Under the pieces are notes generated by a model that was given only the letters and a program-made list of their open reading frames with translations, did no database searches and was not told the DNA's origin. The position numbers and the translations under genes are program-made. Below, in pieces: positions 1 through 8,653 of a stretch of DNA of 64,000 bases. This DNA is from Saprospiraceae bacterium (GTDB taxonomy: Bacteria > Bacteroidota > Bacteroidia > Chitinophagales > Saprospiraceae): positions 964,501 through 1,028,500 of the forward strand of contig JAHBTU010000002.1 of NCBI GenBank assembly GCA_019638455.1. The letters are read 5' to 3'. Each line of letters starts with the position of its first letter. Position 1 is the first letter of the stretch.

Positions 1-2
1 CG

Positions 3-242
3 GCGGGCGTGGATTTTGGCCTTTGGAAAAAAATAAAGCCCGCACAATTGCTCATCCCGCTCGATGTGCATGTGGAACGAGTGGCGCGACGAATGGGGCT
101 GCTGCGACGAAAACAAACCGATTGGCTGGCTGTGCTCGAACTCACCGAGAACCTCCGAGCCTTCGACCCGGAGGACCCAGTGAAATACGATTTTGCGCTG
201 TTTGGGCTGGGGGTATTGGAGCAACATCAATTGGTGCCGTAG
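3..242 (+). CDS. TIGR02757 (DUF2400) family protein, C-terminal part
   Basis: The frame is already open at the window edge, so the N-terminal part and the start codon lie outside; about the last 79 residues are visible. The tail has the pattern IPLDVHVERVARRMGLL followed by DPVKYDFALFGLGVL, which I recognise as the C-terminus of the TIGR02757/DUF2400 family. This family is common in Bacteroidota and has no firmly established function. The stop codon lies inside the end of the convergent lipoprotein gene (16-bp overlap). Family assignment is from motif memory only. Confidence 0.75.
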   Translation, partial: AGVDFGLWKKIKPAQLLIPLDVHVERVARRMGLLRRKQTDWLAVLELTENLRAFDPEDPVKYDFALFGLGVLEQHQLVP

Positions 243-880
243 CGCACCAAGCGACGCACATAGTACCAAGGGGCGGACACATAAAACGGAAGGGTCTCCT
301 CCACCAATCCAATACCTTCCGCATACCGCTTATGCAGGGGGCGCACTTTGCCAGCCCGGTCGTAGCCGGGCCACATCACAAAGACATCTTGCGCATTTTT
401 GGTGACAAAAGTGCCAGCCCCCACGCTGACGAGCAAATTGTCGTCGGTCATTTTTCGATAGACAAAGCAGAGGGTGTCGGGCTGTGCGCCGACAAACACC
501 TCGTAGCGGTGTTGGAGTGTGTCCACGAAATTTTCGGAAGAAAACAAAACTTGCCCCTCCGAACTCACCAGATAATGCAACGAATCTCGCAAATAGGTGG
601 CTTCAAATCCGGGGGGCGACGCGAGCTGGTCATCCATGTACTTGAAGTATGTTTTGCCATGAATGATGGTGTCCTTTTCCACAAACGTGCTGTCGAAAAT
701 GCCCAGCGGTTTTAATCCGTTTGAATCCAGCCAATGGCGCTCATAGACCCAGTAGTTTCCTACTTGTAAATTGCTGAAATTGGCATATTGCTGTGTGTCG
801 CCGAGCGTATCGTCGGCATTTTTGCATGCCGCCCAAAGAGAGGATGCGAGAATGAGAAGTGCCAGATAGTTTTTCATCAT
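227..880 (-). CDS. Putative lipoprotein or secreted protein, unknown function
   Basis: A protein of about 217 residues, beginning MMKNYLALLILASSLWAAC. This is a short basic N-terminus, a hydrophobic core, then Ala-Ala-Cys at residues 17-19, so it resembles a lipoprotein signal with an atypical Trp at -3. The start was set at the Met-Met pair (the second Met at 877 is equally possible) because the upstream in-frame codons do not look like signal sequence. The mature part is rich in Tyr, Asp and Phe and mentions no catalytic motif I know. Export is well supported; the function is unknown. Confidence 0.7.
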   Translation of the reverse strand: MMKNYLALLILASSLWAACKNADDTLGDTQQYANFSNLQVGNYWVYERHWLDSNGLKPLGIFDSTFVEKDTIIHGKTYFKYMDDQLASPPGFEATYLRDSLHYLVSSEGQVLFSSENFVDTLQHRYEVFVGAQPDTLCFVYRKMTDDNLLVSVGAGTFVTKNAQDVFVMWPGYDRAGKVRPLHKRYAEGIGLVEETLPFYVSAPWYYVRRLVRYGTN

Positions 881-1187
881 TGTTAGTTTGCGCGGCCACA
901 AAATGCTGGGCAAAACCCTCCCTTTGCGGCACGCCGCAGGGCCAACCGCATTGGGTGCATTTCAGGGCCATCAAGTGAAAAATGGAAATGTCGCTATTCA
1001 GCAGCGACCAAGCCGATAAATGCGCACTTACTGGCTTAATGAAGACTTCAGCAAATCCGTTCGGGTTGTCTGGTGGAGGAAATTTTACAAAATTGTTTTT
1101 GCCAATGTTTGGCATCTCCGCCCACGATATCGCGTATGATGCCAAACAACGACGATGATGCCTTGGGAATGTTCCCTATTGATGCCT

Positions 1188-2060
1188 TCAAATCCTCCCC
1201 AAACACACCGCCAAACGCTCTCGCCAGTGCGGGATTTCCAGTCCAAACACGGCCTTGATTTTTCCCTTGTTCAAAAGGCTAAACGGTGGCCGCTGGGCGG
1301 GCGTGGGAAAGTCTTTCGTTTCGATGGGATGTACCCGGCACGACATTTTTTTAATTTCAAAAATGGCATGGGCAAAGTCGTACCAGCTTGTCACTCCTTC
1401 GTTGGAAAAGTGCCAGATGCCTGCCGCCGTTTCGGGAGCCACGTCCTTGTTTTCCACCTTTTGAATCATGAGCAGTATCGCTGACGCCAAATCGGGGGCG
1501 TATGTGGGCGTTCCAATCTGGTCGAACACGACATGCAGTTCCGAACGCTCCGCGCCGAGGCGCAGCATGGTTTTCACGAAGTTGTTGCCAAACTCCGAAT
1601 ATACCCACGACGTGCGCACGACAATGGCGAACGGGTTGGCTTTCAGCACGGCGCGGTCGCCGGCGAGTTTGGTGCGGGCATACACGCTTTTGGGGCTGAC
1701 CGGGTCGCTTTCGCGGAAGGGCGTATTCTGCCGATTGTGATACACATAATCGGTAGAGAGATGCACGAGCGGAATGCCGTGCGCGGCGCAGGCTTCGGCG
1801 AGGTGTTTCGGCCCCGTCACATTGATTTTACGGGCCAGTGCAGGCTCGCTTTCAGCCTTGTCAACGGCGGTGTAGGCAGCGCAATTGATACACCACTTGA
1901 TTCCTTTTTCGCGTCGAAAGAATTCGATGACGGCCTTGTGAGCAGTGATGTCGAGTTCTGGAAAATCATTGAAGACGAACCGCCGGTTTGGGTGTTGTGC
2001 CGCCAGTTGGCGGAAGCATTGGCCAACTTGGCCGTTGGCGCCAGTGATAAGGATTGCCAT
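1188..2060 (-). CDS. rfbD: dTDP-4-dehydrorhamnose reductase
   Basis: A 290-residue extended short-chain dehydrogenase that reduces dTDP-4-dehydro-L-rhamnose to dTDP-L-rhamnose with NADPH, the last step of dTDP-rhamnose synthesis for surface polysaccharide. The nucleotide-binding loop TGANGQVG is at residues 6-13, STDYVY at 102-107 and the catalytic Tyr127-xxx-Lys131 in YARTKLAGD. Length matches the family. The start MAILITG is the conserved family N-terminus; the in-frame extension of 94 codons upstream is rejected. No other rml genes are adjacent. A Bacteroidota -7 box ends only 4 nt before the ATG. Divergent from the DUF5916 gene across 64 bp. Confidence 0.93.
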   Translation of the reverse strand: MAILITGANGQVGQCFRQLAAQHPNRRFVFNDFPELDITAHKAVIEFFRREKGIKWCINCAAYTAVDKAESEPALARKINVTGPKHLAEACAAHGIPLVHLSTDYVYHNRQNTPFRESDPVSPKSVYARTKLAGDRAVLKANPFAIVVRTSWVYSEFGNNFVKTMLRLGAERSELHVVFDQIGTPTYAPDLASAILLMIQKVENKDVAPETAAGIWHFSNEGVTSWYDFAHAIFEIKKMSCRVHPIETKDFPTPAQRPPFSLLNKGKIKAVFGLEIPHWRERLAVCLGRI

Positions 2061-2064
2061 GCGG

Positions 2065-2072
2065 CAAAAATA
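2065..2072 (-). promoter_or_regulatory. Bacteroidota -7 box (TATTTTTG) of rfbD
   Basis: Matches TAnnTTTG. Only 4 nt separate it from the rfbD ATG, so the predicted transcript would start at or in the start codon (leaderless). It lies in the 64-bp divergent region shared with the DUF5916 gene. Confidence 0.5.
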
Positions 2073-2100
2073 GGTATCTATGCTGGTTGGGAGCGAATCG

Positions 2101-2108
2101 TATTTTTG
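2101..2108 (+). promoter_or_regulatory. Bacteroidota -7 box (TATTTTTG) of the DUF5916 gene
   Basis: Matches TAnnTTTG and sits 16 nt before the chosen ATG. It is oriented away from the rfbD box, which makes this a compact divergent promoter pair. Confidence 0.5.
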
Positions 2109-2124
2109 CCCAAATTTTGAGCTA

Positions 2125-4383
2125 ATGAAAATACTGTACCCCCTACTTCTCCTGCTCGTTGCGTCCTCTCTTTTTGCCCAACCCGTCGAGCGTTCTTTGC
2201 AAATCAGAAAATCAGACACAGCGATAAAATTGGATGGCTCGTTGGACGAGATGGCGTGGCAAACCGCTGATGTCCTCACCGATTTCAGGCGCCAGTTCCC
2301 GGTGGACACTGGCTTGGCGACTGCCCGCACGGAACTCCGCATGACCTTCGACGACCGCTATCTGTACATCGGCGCGGTGTGTTTTCAGAAACAAGAAGAC
2401 TACACGATTCAGAGCCTCAAACGCGACTTTGCGGCTGGCACAAGTGATGTGCTGAACATTCTTTTCAACCCCTCGAAAGATGGCCTCAACGGTTTTTTGT
2501 TCGGGGTAAGCCCGCTCAACGTGCAGCGTGAGGCGCTCATTGACAACGGCACCACCCAATCGCTCGACTGGGACAATCGCTGGGAATCCGCCGTGCAAAA
2601 CCACGACGACCGTTGGGTCGTGGAAGTGGCGATTCCGTTCAAGACCCTTCGGTATTCGGTGTTGCCGGGTGAAAATTCGTGGAAGATGAATTTTGTGCGC
2701 ACCCGCATTAAAAATTGGGAGGTCAGCACATGGCAGCCAGTGCCGCAACAGTTCCCGCCGAACAATCTTGCCTTCACGGGCATCCTGAAATGGGAGACAC
2801 CGCCCCCCAAGCCCGGCGCAAATGTCGCGCTGATTCCTTACGTCATCGGCGGCTATTCGAAGGATTGGAAGCGTGACCCCAATTCTTTGGAGGTGCGGGA
2901 AAAAGCCGATAGCTGGACGCGCAACGTCGGTGGCGACGCCAAAATCGGCATCACACCTTCTCTGAATTTGGACTTGACGTTCAACCCCGATTTTTCGCAA
3001 GTAGAAGTGGACCAGCAAGTGGCCAACCTGAGCCGTTTTGAGCTGTTCTTCCCCGAACGGAGGCAGTTTTTTCTTGAAAACAGAGACCTCTTCGCCATGT
3101 TTGGCTTCCCGTCCACCAGACCGTTTTTTTCTCGCAGAATTGGCTTAGCCCGCAATCCGTTGACTGGCTTGAACGAGACGGTGCCCATCGTCGCGGGCGC
3201 TCGCCTGAGCGGAAAATTGACCGACGACCTTCGGGTGGGGCTGCTCAATATGCAAACAGAGCGCATTGACTGGGACACGGCAAGGGCGCTTCCCGCAGCC
3301 AATTTCACGATGGCGACGCTACAGCGCAAAGTGTTCGGGCGCAGCGCGTTGAGCGGTGTTTTTGTCAACAAGCAGAATTTTTTGGAAAACCTGAACGAGT
3401 CGCAGCGCGGCAGCTTTCAACCGTGGAACCGGGTAGCCGGGCTGGAATACAACCTGTTTTCGCAGGACAATCGCTGGGAGGGTGAGTGGTATTACCACCG
3501 CTCTTTTTCTCCCAACCCGAAGCAGCGCGGACAAACCTTCGCCCAATATCTTGGCTACAACGACCGACATTTCGGCGCTTGGCTGGGCTACATGAACGTG
3601 GACAGCAACTACACGGCGGAGGCTGGCTTTGTGCCACGGGTGGGGATGCAAGAGTTTTATCCCGGCATACGGCGCACGTTTTATCCCAAGCACAAATTCA
3701 TCAACACTTGGCAAATCGGCGTGGACGGCACCTTGGTTTATTCGCTCAAATTCGAGGAAACCGACCGCGACATGGCTGCATACATACAAACGGAATTCAA
3801 GGACCAAACCAGCATCAGCTTCGCGGTTTACAATGCCTTCACTTACCTGTTCGAGCCTTTCGACCCGACCAATCAGAACAGACCGGATGTGGAGCCGCTG
3901 CCGGGCGATAGGGGCTACACCTATTCAGGTGCGCAGCTTCGGGTGAACAGCAGTCGAGTGTACGCGCTGCAGGGGAGCCTTGACCTGACTGTGGGGCAAT
4001 TTTTCAACGGCAATACCGTGCGTGCGGAGGGGGCAGTGACCTATCGTTGGCAGCCCATTGGCACTCTTGCGCTCGCGTACAGCTTCAACCGGATAAAACT
4101 GCCGGAACCTTACGCATCGGCGGATTTTTGGCTGTTGGGGCCGAGGGCGGAGCTGTCATTTTCGCGGAATTTGTTCGTCAGCGCCTTTTTCCAATACAAT
4201 ACGCAGGTCAACAATTTCAACATCAACACCCGCTTGCAATGGCGCTTTGCCCCGGTCTCGGATGTGTTTTTGGTTTATACCGACAATTCGTTTGCGGAAA
4301 TTGTACCCAACACCCCTGTTCGTTTTTTCTCGCCAAAAAACAGGGCGTTGGTGTTGAAGGTGGTGTATTGGCTGAATGTGTGA
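2125..4383 (+). CDS. DUF5916 outer-membrane protein with CBM9-like N-terminal domain
   Basis: A 752-residue protein with a signal peptide (MKILYPLLLLLVASSLFAQ). After it comes a CBM9-like beta-sandwich recognisable by IKLDGSLDEMAWQTAD and FDDRYLYIGAVC. The long C-terminal part is the DUF5916 region, with alternating aromatic strands and PERRQFFLENRDLF, ending in Asn-Val after Tyr-Trp-Leu as outer-membrane barrels often do. The CBM9-like domain suggests carbohydrate binding at the surface, but the family has no established function. The start was moved 15 codons downstream to the Met that begins the signal peptide. It ends 2 bp from the convergent toxin gene. Confidence 0.88.
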   Translation: MKILYPLLLLLVASSLFAQPVERSLQIRKSDTAIKLDGSLDEMAWQTADVLTDFRRQFPVDTGLATARTELRMTFDDRYLYIGAVCFQKQEDYTIQSLKRDFAAGTSDVLNILFNPSKDGLNGFLFGVSPLNVQREALIDNGTTQSLDWDNRWESAVQNHDDRWVVEVAIPFKTLRYSVLPGENSWKMNFVRTRIKNWEVSTWQPVPQQFPPNNLAFTGILKWETPPPKPGANVALIPYVIGGYSKDWKRDPNSLEVREKADSWTRNVGGDAKIGITPSLNLDLTFNPDFSQVEVDQQVANLSRFELFFPERRQFFLENRDLFAMFGFPSTRPFFSRRIGLARNPLTGLNETVPIVAGARLSGKLTDDLRVGLLNMQTERIDWDTARALPAANFTMATLQRKVFGRSALSGVFVNKQNFLENLNESQRGSFQPWNRVAGLEYNLFSQDNRWEGEWYYHRSFSPNPKQRGQTFAQYLGYNDRHFGAWLGYMNVDSNYTAEAGFVPRVGMQEFYPGIRRTFYPKHKFINTWQIGVDGTLVYSLKFEETDRDMAAYIQTEFKDQTSISFAVYNAFTYLFEPFDPTNQNRPDVEPLPGDRGYTYSGAQLRVNSSRVYALQGSLDLTVGQFFNGNTVRAEGAVTYRWQPIGTLALAYSFNRIKLPEPYASADFWLLGPRAELSFSRNLFVSAFFQYNTQVNNFNINTRLQWRFAPVSDVFLVYTDNSFAEIVPNTPVRFFSPKNRALVLKVVYWLNV

Positions 4384-4385
4384 GG

Positions 4386-4733
4386 TCAAACATCCAACAC
4401 GATTTGCAGACTTTGGTCGAGCATTTTTTGTTTGTTCAGGTCGAGGTCTCCCAGTTTTTGGAGAAAACGATTGTTGTCAATGGCGCGGATATGCGTGACC
4501 AACACATCGGAATCTTCTTTTAGACCAGCTTCTCCTTTAGAGATTCGCAGCCTCAGCAAGTTGGCTGAAGTGACAAGTTTGGTGGTGATTGGGCAAATCA
4601 TGGTAGTGTTGATTTTGCCGTTTATGAGGTCGCTTTGCACCACAGCGACTGGTCGCTTTTTGCCCGGCTCCGCCCCAAAACGAGGGTCGAGGTCAGCCAG
4701 CCAAATTTCGTATTTTTTTACCATGGTGGTCAT
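4386..4733 (-). CDS. Type II toxin-antitoxin toxin, PemK/MazF family endoribonuclease
   Basis: A 115-residue protein of typical MazF/PemK length. Family signatures: YEIWLADLDPRFGAEPGKKRPVA at the N-terminus (start of the SH3-like barrel with Gly-x-Glu-Pro-Gly and Lys-Arg-Pro), VVQSDLIN, and TTMICPITTK in the middle. MazF-type toxins cleave mRNA or other RNA at short sequence motifs. The antitoxin lies immediately upstream, with 11 bp between its stop and this start. Met1 or Met4 could be the start. All expected core motifs are present, so the toxin appears intact. Confidence 0.9.
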   Translation of the reverse strand: MTTMVKKYEIWLADLDPRFGAEPGKKRPVAVVQSDLINGKINTTMICPITTKLVTSANLLRLRISKGEAGLKEDSDVLVTHIRAIDNNRFLQKLGDLDLNKQKMLDQSLQIVLDV

Positions 4734-4744
4734 AATTGCGCAGG

Positions 4745-4984
4745 CTAATCAATAGGGTCTTCCATTTCTTCCATTTCCTTAAACACCTCGTAATCAGCGG
4801 CTCTTACAGCGAGGCATTCTTTCTCCAACTGTTCTGCCAGTAGTTTTCGACGCTGAATTTTGTTGTAATAAGCCACAGCCTCATTTATGTAGGCATTGCG
4901 GTTTTTATTGAGCTGCTCGACGAGGGTTTCCAGTTCAACAAAAATCGGCTCTTGCAATTTTAGAGACATGGTTTTAGTGCTCAT
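4745..4984 (-). CDS. Ribbon-helix-helix antitoxin, partner of the MazF-like toxin
   Basis: A 79-residue protein starting MSTKTMSLKLQEPIFVELE, which has the beta-strand plus helix pattern of a ribbon-helix-helix DNA-binding dimer over residues 5-45 (NRNAYINEAVAYYNK is the second helix). The acidic C-terminus (EVFKEMEEMEDPID) is the likely toxin-wrapping tail. It precedes the toxin in the same operon, as is usual for mazEF-like modules, and probably autorepresses the promoter just upstream. The family is inferred from pattern; a precise antitoxin subfamily cannot be named. Confidence 0.82.
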   Translation of the reverse strand: MSTKTMSLKLQEPIFVELETLVEQLNKNRNAYINEAVAYYNKIQRRKLLAEQLEKECLAVRAADYEVFKEMEEMEDPID

Positions 4985-5008
4985 GTGGTGTTGCTTTTAG
5001 TGATACCA

Positions 5009-5016
5009 CAAAGATA
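5009..5016 (-). promoter_or_regulatory. Bacteroidota -7 box (TATCTTTG) of the toxin-antitoxin operon
   Basis: Matches TAnnTTTG about 24 nt upstream of the antitoxin ATG. The antitoxin would be expected to bind around it, but I see no clear operator repeat. Confidence 0.45.
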
Positions 5017-5095
5017 TGTTCGATTGTCCTTTTTTCCAACATCGTTCTATCCTCGGCCATTCTTTGCGTTATTTGCGGCTTCGTGCATTGCATTT

Positions 5096-6112
5096 ATGAA
5101 AATCAAAAAAAACGTTTCCCTGCTCCCGTTCAACACATTTGGCATCCCCGTCGAGGCGGGCAGTTTTGCCGAGGTGCGCAGTGTCCATGATTTACGCGTG
5201 GCCTTGCGCTCCGACATTCGCCCAGTTTTCGTGCTGGGGGGAGGCAGCAATGTGCTTTTCACCCGCGCGCCGGAGGGTTTGGTGCTGAAAAACGCGATTC
5301 GCGGCATTGAAGTCACGCGCCGTTTTAAGCATAAAATATGGGTCACGGTCGGCGGCGGCGAAGTGTGGCACGACTTCGTGCTGTGGGCGGTGCGGCACAA
5401 CTTTGGCGGTGTGGAAAACCTAAGCCTCATACCCGGCTCGGTGGGGGCTGCCCCCGTGCAAAACATCGGTGCCTATGGGGTGGAATTGAAGGATGTGTTC
5501 GTCGGCCTTCGGGCAGTGGAGCTGGCGACCGGGAAGGAAAAGTATTTTACGCGGGCCGATTGTCAGTTTGGCTATCGCGACAGTTTTTTCAAAAAAGAAG
5601 GCAAGGGGAAATACTGCATCACAGCCGTCACGCTGTCCTTGACGTTGCGCCAACACCGCATCAACACCTCTTATGGCGACATTCGCAAAACGTTGGAAGC
5701 CAATGGCATCAGTCGCCCCACCATTGCCGACGTGAGCCAAGCCGTCATTCAAATCCGCTCTTCCAAATTGCCCGACCCTGCCAAAATCGGCAACTGTGGC
5801 TCCTTTTTCAAAAACCCAGAGACCGAGCGAGCCACCTTGGAACGTATCCGACTGACGCACCCCGACGTCCCGTATTTCGACCTGCCACCCGACGAGCGGC
5901 GCGTGAAGATACCTGCTGGTTGGCTCATCGAGCAATGCGGCTGGAAAGGCAAACGGGTGGGCAATACGGGATGCTACGAAAAGCAGGCGCTGGTGCTGGT
6001 CAATTACGGCGGTGCGACGGGCGAGGAAGTAAAAAACTTGGCTTTGGCTATTATGGATTCGGTGGAGCAAAAGTTCGGGATTCGCATTGAAGCGGAGGTG
6101 AATGTTTTGTAA
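5096..6112 (+). CDS. murB: UDP-N-acetylmuramate dehydrogenase (type I MurB)
   Basis: A 338-residue cytoplasmic FAD enzyme that reduces UDP-GlcNAc-enolpyruvate to UDP-MurNAc with NADPH, the second committed step of peptidoglycan precursor synthesis. FAD-site motifs are LGGGSNVLF (residues 47-55) and GSVGAAPVQNIGAYG. YRDSFFK carries the Tyr-Arg pair, GSFFKNP (235-241) the catalytic Ser236, and EAEV near the end the catalytic Glu334. This length and the YRDS insertion make it the E. coli-like type I. The start at MKIKKNVSLLPFNTFG was preferred over a 37-codon upstream extension that looks non-coding. No mur neighbours. Confidence 0.95.
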   Translation: MKIKKNVSLLPFNTFGIPVEAGSFAEVRSVHDLRVALRSDIRPVFVLGGGSNVLFTRAPEGLVLKNAIRGIEVTRRFKHKIWVTVGGGEVWHDFVLWAVRHNFGGVENLSLIPGSVGAAPVQNIGAYGVELKDVFVGLRAVELATGKEKYFTRADCQFGYRDSFFKKEGKGKYCITAVTLSLTLRQHRINTSYGDIRKTLEANGISRPTIADVSQAVIQIRSSKLPDPAKIGNCGSFFKNPETERATLERIRLTHPDVPYFDLPPDERRVKIPAGWLIEQCGWKGKRVGNTGCYEKQALVLVNYGGATGEEVKNLALAIMDSVEQKFGIRIEAEVNVL

Positions 6113-6148
6113 TGATTGGGAATAATACTGCCAAAACTCATAAAAAAA

Positions 6149-6175
6149 GCCGTCCAGTCTTTTCGACTGGACGGC
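6149..6175 (-). terminator. Intrinsic terminator of the secreted hydrolase gene
   Basis: A perfect 11-bp stem (GCCGTCCAGTC / GACTGGACGGC) with a 5-nt loop. On the minus strand it is followed by seven T. It lies about 155 nt past the stop of the hydrolase gene. Confidence 0.8.
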
Positions 6176-6329
6176 CACAACATAACCATGAAAACAATTA
6201 ACCAATCAAATGTTAGCCCTTTCATTTGAGTATTTCAAAAAACCATGCCAAACCGGGGGGAGCGGCTCTAAAATTCCTGCCCGACTTTGTTAAAGTTACG
6301 GAGCGGCGTTTTTCAGCGGGAAATGGCGG

Positions 6330-7592
6330 TTAATGGGTCAGCACCAACTGCTGCGCGGCGAATGAGCGCGAGCGGTTGTTCGTGTCGTGTACCTTGACCG
6401 CGTACACACCTGCTGGCAAGTTGTTCAAACGCAAGGCGCCTTGATTCGGGATGTTATTTGATTGAAAAACGACCTTTCCGGCCCAATCAGCGATGGTCAC
6501 AGAAATAAGTTGCACATCGGAAGGCAGTTCGATGCGCACCGTCCCATCAGTAGCGGGGTTGGGGAATAGCGACCAACGCTCCGCCTCTCTGTCAACCGCT
6601 GGGTTGGAAAGCACGAGCTGGCAAGTCAGATATTCCAGAATCGTGGTGGCCTTCACCCAAAAGGTGTCAACGTGTGGCACAAAGGCCGCTTGCTGCGCAC
6701 TGTATATATCTGTGTGGCCGCCGCCCGGCACCGTCTGCACGTCGTGCAGCAAGTCGTTGCTTTCGGCGACCGGATGAATCAAGCCAGTGCCTTCCAGATA
6801 AGCGATGCCGGCAGCCAACCCATAAGTGTAGGGAACGGTAGCATCGGCGGTGCCATGTATGCTCGCCAGCGCGATGTCCTTGTTGTCCACCCATTCGCTG
6901 CGATAGATGCCCCCCGACATATTTACCACCGCCTTGATAGCTGATGAATAGGTCTTGTTGGAGGCTGAGCCACTATTGCCGTTCAACCCGCCATTCGCAT
7001 CTATGGCTGATTGGATGAACGCGGGCAACACGTCGGCGCTATCCAAAAATCCGGCATGGAGTGCCGTCACCGCGCCTGCCGAGTAGCCACCTATAAAGAT
7101 GTTGCCCGCATCGGCGCGGAATTGATTCTGCGTGGCGGCATCCTCGCGGAAGTAGCGCACCGCGGCTTTCATGTCGCCCACCGCACGCACTGCTTGGTCA
7201 AAAATCTTCACCGAGTCGGGTATGCCCAGAATGAAGAATGGGTACAGCCTGTATTGAATGGTGGCTGCCACATATCCTTTTTTGGCGAGTAGTGTGCAGA
7301 AATCTCTCATGTCGCTTTTGTCGCCAAAAATGAAGCTTCCGCCATGTGCCAACACGACCACCGGGCGTGCGGCAAGGTTGTCGTCTTCGGGCTCGTACAC
7401 ATCCATCAAAAGGTTGACCGGAGTGCCCAATTGATTGGTGGCGGTGGCATACTGCACGGTTGTTTTTTTCACGGTACCGAACACGTCGTTCTTGTAGCGC
7501 GAGCCATCGCATCCTGCATTTTGGGAGAATACATGAGGAGAAAGTGCCAACAAGGACGAGAAGAACAAAAAGGGTAGAGCGAGTTTTTTCAT
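6330..7592 (-). CDS. Secreted alpha/beta hydrolase with type IX secretion sorting domain
   Basis: A 420-residue protein: signal peptide MKKLALPFLFFSSLLALSPHVFSQ, then an alpha/beta-hydrolase domain with the oxyanion motif HGGSF (83-87) and nucleophile elbow GGYSAGA around Ser171. A candidate catalytic His is in GGGHTDIY. The last 80 residues start FPNPATDGTVRIELPS and end with a beta-rich Por-type sorting domain, so it is exported by Sec and then by the type IX system, probably to the cell surface. It resembles carboxylesterases/lipases of the BD-FAE kind; the substrate is unknown. The start was placed at the Met of the signal peptide rather than 7 codons upstream. Confidence 0.88.
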   Translation of the reverse strand: MKKLALPFLFFSSLLALSPHVFSQNAGCDGSRYKNDVFGTVKKTTVQYATATNQLGTPVNLLMDVYEPEDDNLAARPVVVLAHGGSFIFGDKSDMRDFCTLLAKKGYVAATIQYRLYPFFILGIPDSVKIFDQAVRAVGDMKAAVRYFREDAATQNQFRADAGNIFIGGYSAGAVTALHAGFLDSADVLPAFIQSAIDANGGLNGNSGSASNKTYSSAIKAVVNMSGGIYRSEWVDNKDIALASIHGTADATVPYTYGLAAGIAYLEGTGLIHPVAESNDLLHDVQTVPGGGHTDIYSAQQAAFVPHVDTFWVKATTILEYLTCQLVLSNPAVDREAERWSLFPNPATDGTVRIELPSDVQLISVTIADWAGKVVFQSNNIPNQGALRLNNLPAGVYAVKVHDTNNRSRSFAAQQLVLTH

Positions 7593-7610
7593 ACGAAATT
7601 GAATTTTAAG

Positions 7611-7618
7611 CAAATGTA
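7611..7618 (-). promoter_or_regulatory. Bacteroidota -7 box (TACATTTG) of the secreted hydrolase gene
   Basis: Matches TAnnTTTG, 18 nt upstream of the signal-peptide Met. Confidence 0.5.
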
Positions 7619-7684
7619 GAACTTAAAGCAGTAGAAACGAGCAATATCGGGAAGATGCTTGCTCTTGTTTGACAAAAAAAAAGA

Positions 7685-7708
7685 GCGGCTCCCTTGCTTG
7701 GGGGCCGC
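7685..7708 (-). terminator. Intrinsic terminator of the DUF2911 gene
   Basis: A 9-bp GC-rich stem (GCGGCTCCC / GGGGGCCGC, one G-T pair) with a 6-nt loop. Read on the minus strand it runs into a tract of about nine T. It begins 36 nt past the stop codon. Confidence 0.8.
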
Positions 7709-7744
7709 CCGAATGTGTCGTGCAATAAGATTGATTGCCTCAGA

Positions 7745-8605
7745 TTATTTGTTAGCTTTCTTTTTCCATTCGTTGATGGACTTCTCGTTCATGCGCGGGT
7801 AGTCGGAGTTGCCATCAGCCTTGGCCAGTTCGGTGCTGCGCTCGGCAGTGGCGATGGCATCTTTGAAACGGCCCAGTTCGGCCAAGATAAGTGCTTTTTG
7901 GCGCACTATCCAGAATTTCTCACCGCCCTTCTCGAGCGATTTGTCCACCCAAGTCAGGGCTTGGTTCATGTCTTTTTTCTCCTCGTAGTAGTAGCGGGCG
8001 GCGGCGTAGTAGGCACCTGCTTGCGGGCCATCCAAGGTGTTCTTGATGTCGGCCATCACTTTCGTGTCGGTGTCAACGGTGAAAGGCACGGCCACTTTGG
8101 TGAATTCCCAAGCGATTTCGAGGTCAGCGCCGTTGTTCCGAAGGTTGTTAAGCCCGATGGTGAAGGTTTCCACGGCATCGCGGAGGTTCTGCACGGGCAC
8201 GCTCACACGCGCTGCCACGTCTTCCTCTTTGTAGTCTTTGCCGGGCGTGCCCCAGAAGTTCGTGTTTTTGTAAAAAATGACCGACCACTCTTTTTCGCCG
8301 GGAATGGTGTAGAGGGCGTAAGTGCCAGCTTTCACTTTGGTGCCGCCGATGCTGACTTCTTCGCCAAAGGTCACTTTGGTGGAAGCATTGGCGCCAGTGC
8401 GCCACATTTCGCCGAACTGCACGAGTTCGCCAAAGACTTTGCGGCCTCTGGCACTGGGGCGAGAGTATTCCACGTCAACTTTCATCAGACCAACTTCTTG
8501 GTTGATTTTGCAGACGGGGCTGGCAGCGGGGGTTTTGATTTGAGCAAGCGCGGGCGCAGTGGCCAAAAGCGCAAAAAGGGCAGTTAAAAAGATGAGTTTT
8601 TTCAT
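7745..8605 (-). CDS. DUF2911 domain protein, periplasmic
   Basis: A 286-residue protein with signal peptide MKKLIFLTALFALLATAPALAQ. The DUF2911 domain follows, with VDVEYSRPSARGRKVFG, WRTGANASTKVTF and KAGTYALYTIPGEKEWSVIF as its recognisable blocks. The last third (AGAYYAAARYYYEEKKDMNQALTW and later) is helical and TPR-like. DUF2911 proteins are frequent in Bacteroidota and have no assigned activity. A -7 box is about 50 nt upstream and an intrinsic terminator follows, so it is a single-gene unit. Confidence 0.9.
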   Translation of the reverse strand: MKKLIFLTALFALLATAPALAQIKTPAASPVCKINQEVGLMKVDVEYSRPSARGRKVFGELVQFGEMWRTGANASTKVTFGEEVSIGGTKVKAGTYALYTIPGEKEWSVIFYKNTNFWGTPGKDYKEEDVAARVSVPVQNLRDAVETFTIGLNNLRNNGADLEIAWEFTKVAVPFTVDTDTKVMADIKNTLDGPQAGAYYAAARYYYEEKKDMNQALTWVDKSLEKGGEKFWIVRQKALILAELGRFKDAIATAERSTELAKADGNSDYPRMNEKSINEWKKKANK

Positions 8606-8653
8606 GATGTAACAAAGTTTGGTGTTGAAACACAGGTCTGGGAAAATGGTTGG

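Noticed and set aside
4985..5095. 37-codon N-terminal extension of MurB
   Set aside because: The known family start aligns with MKIKKNVSLLPF, and the extension overlaps the antitoxin promoter region.
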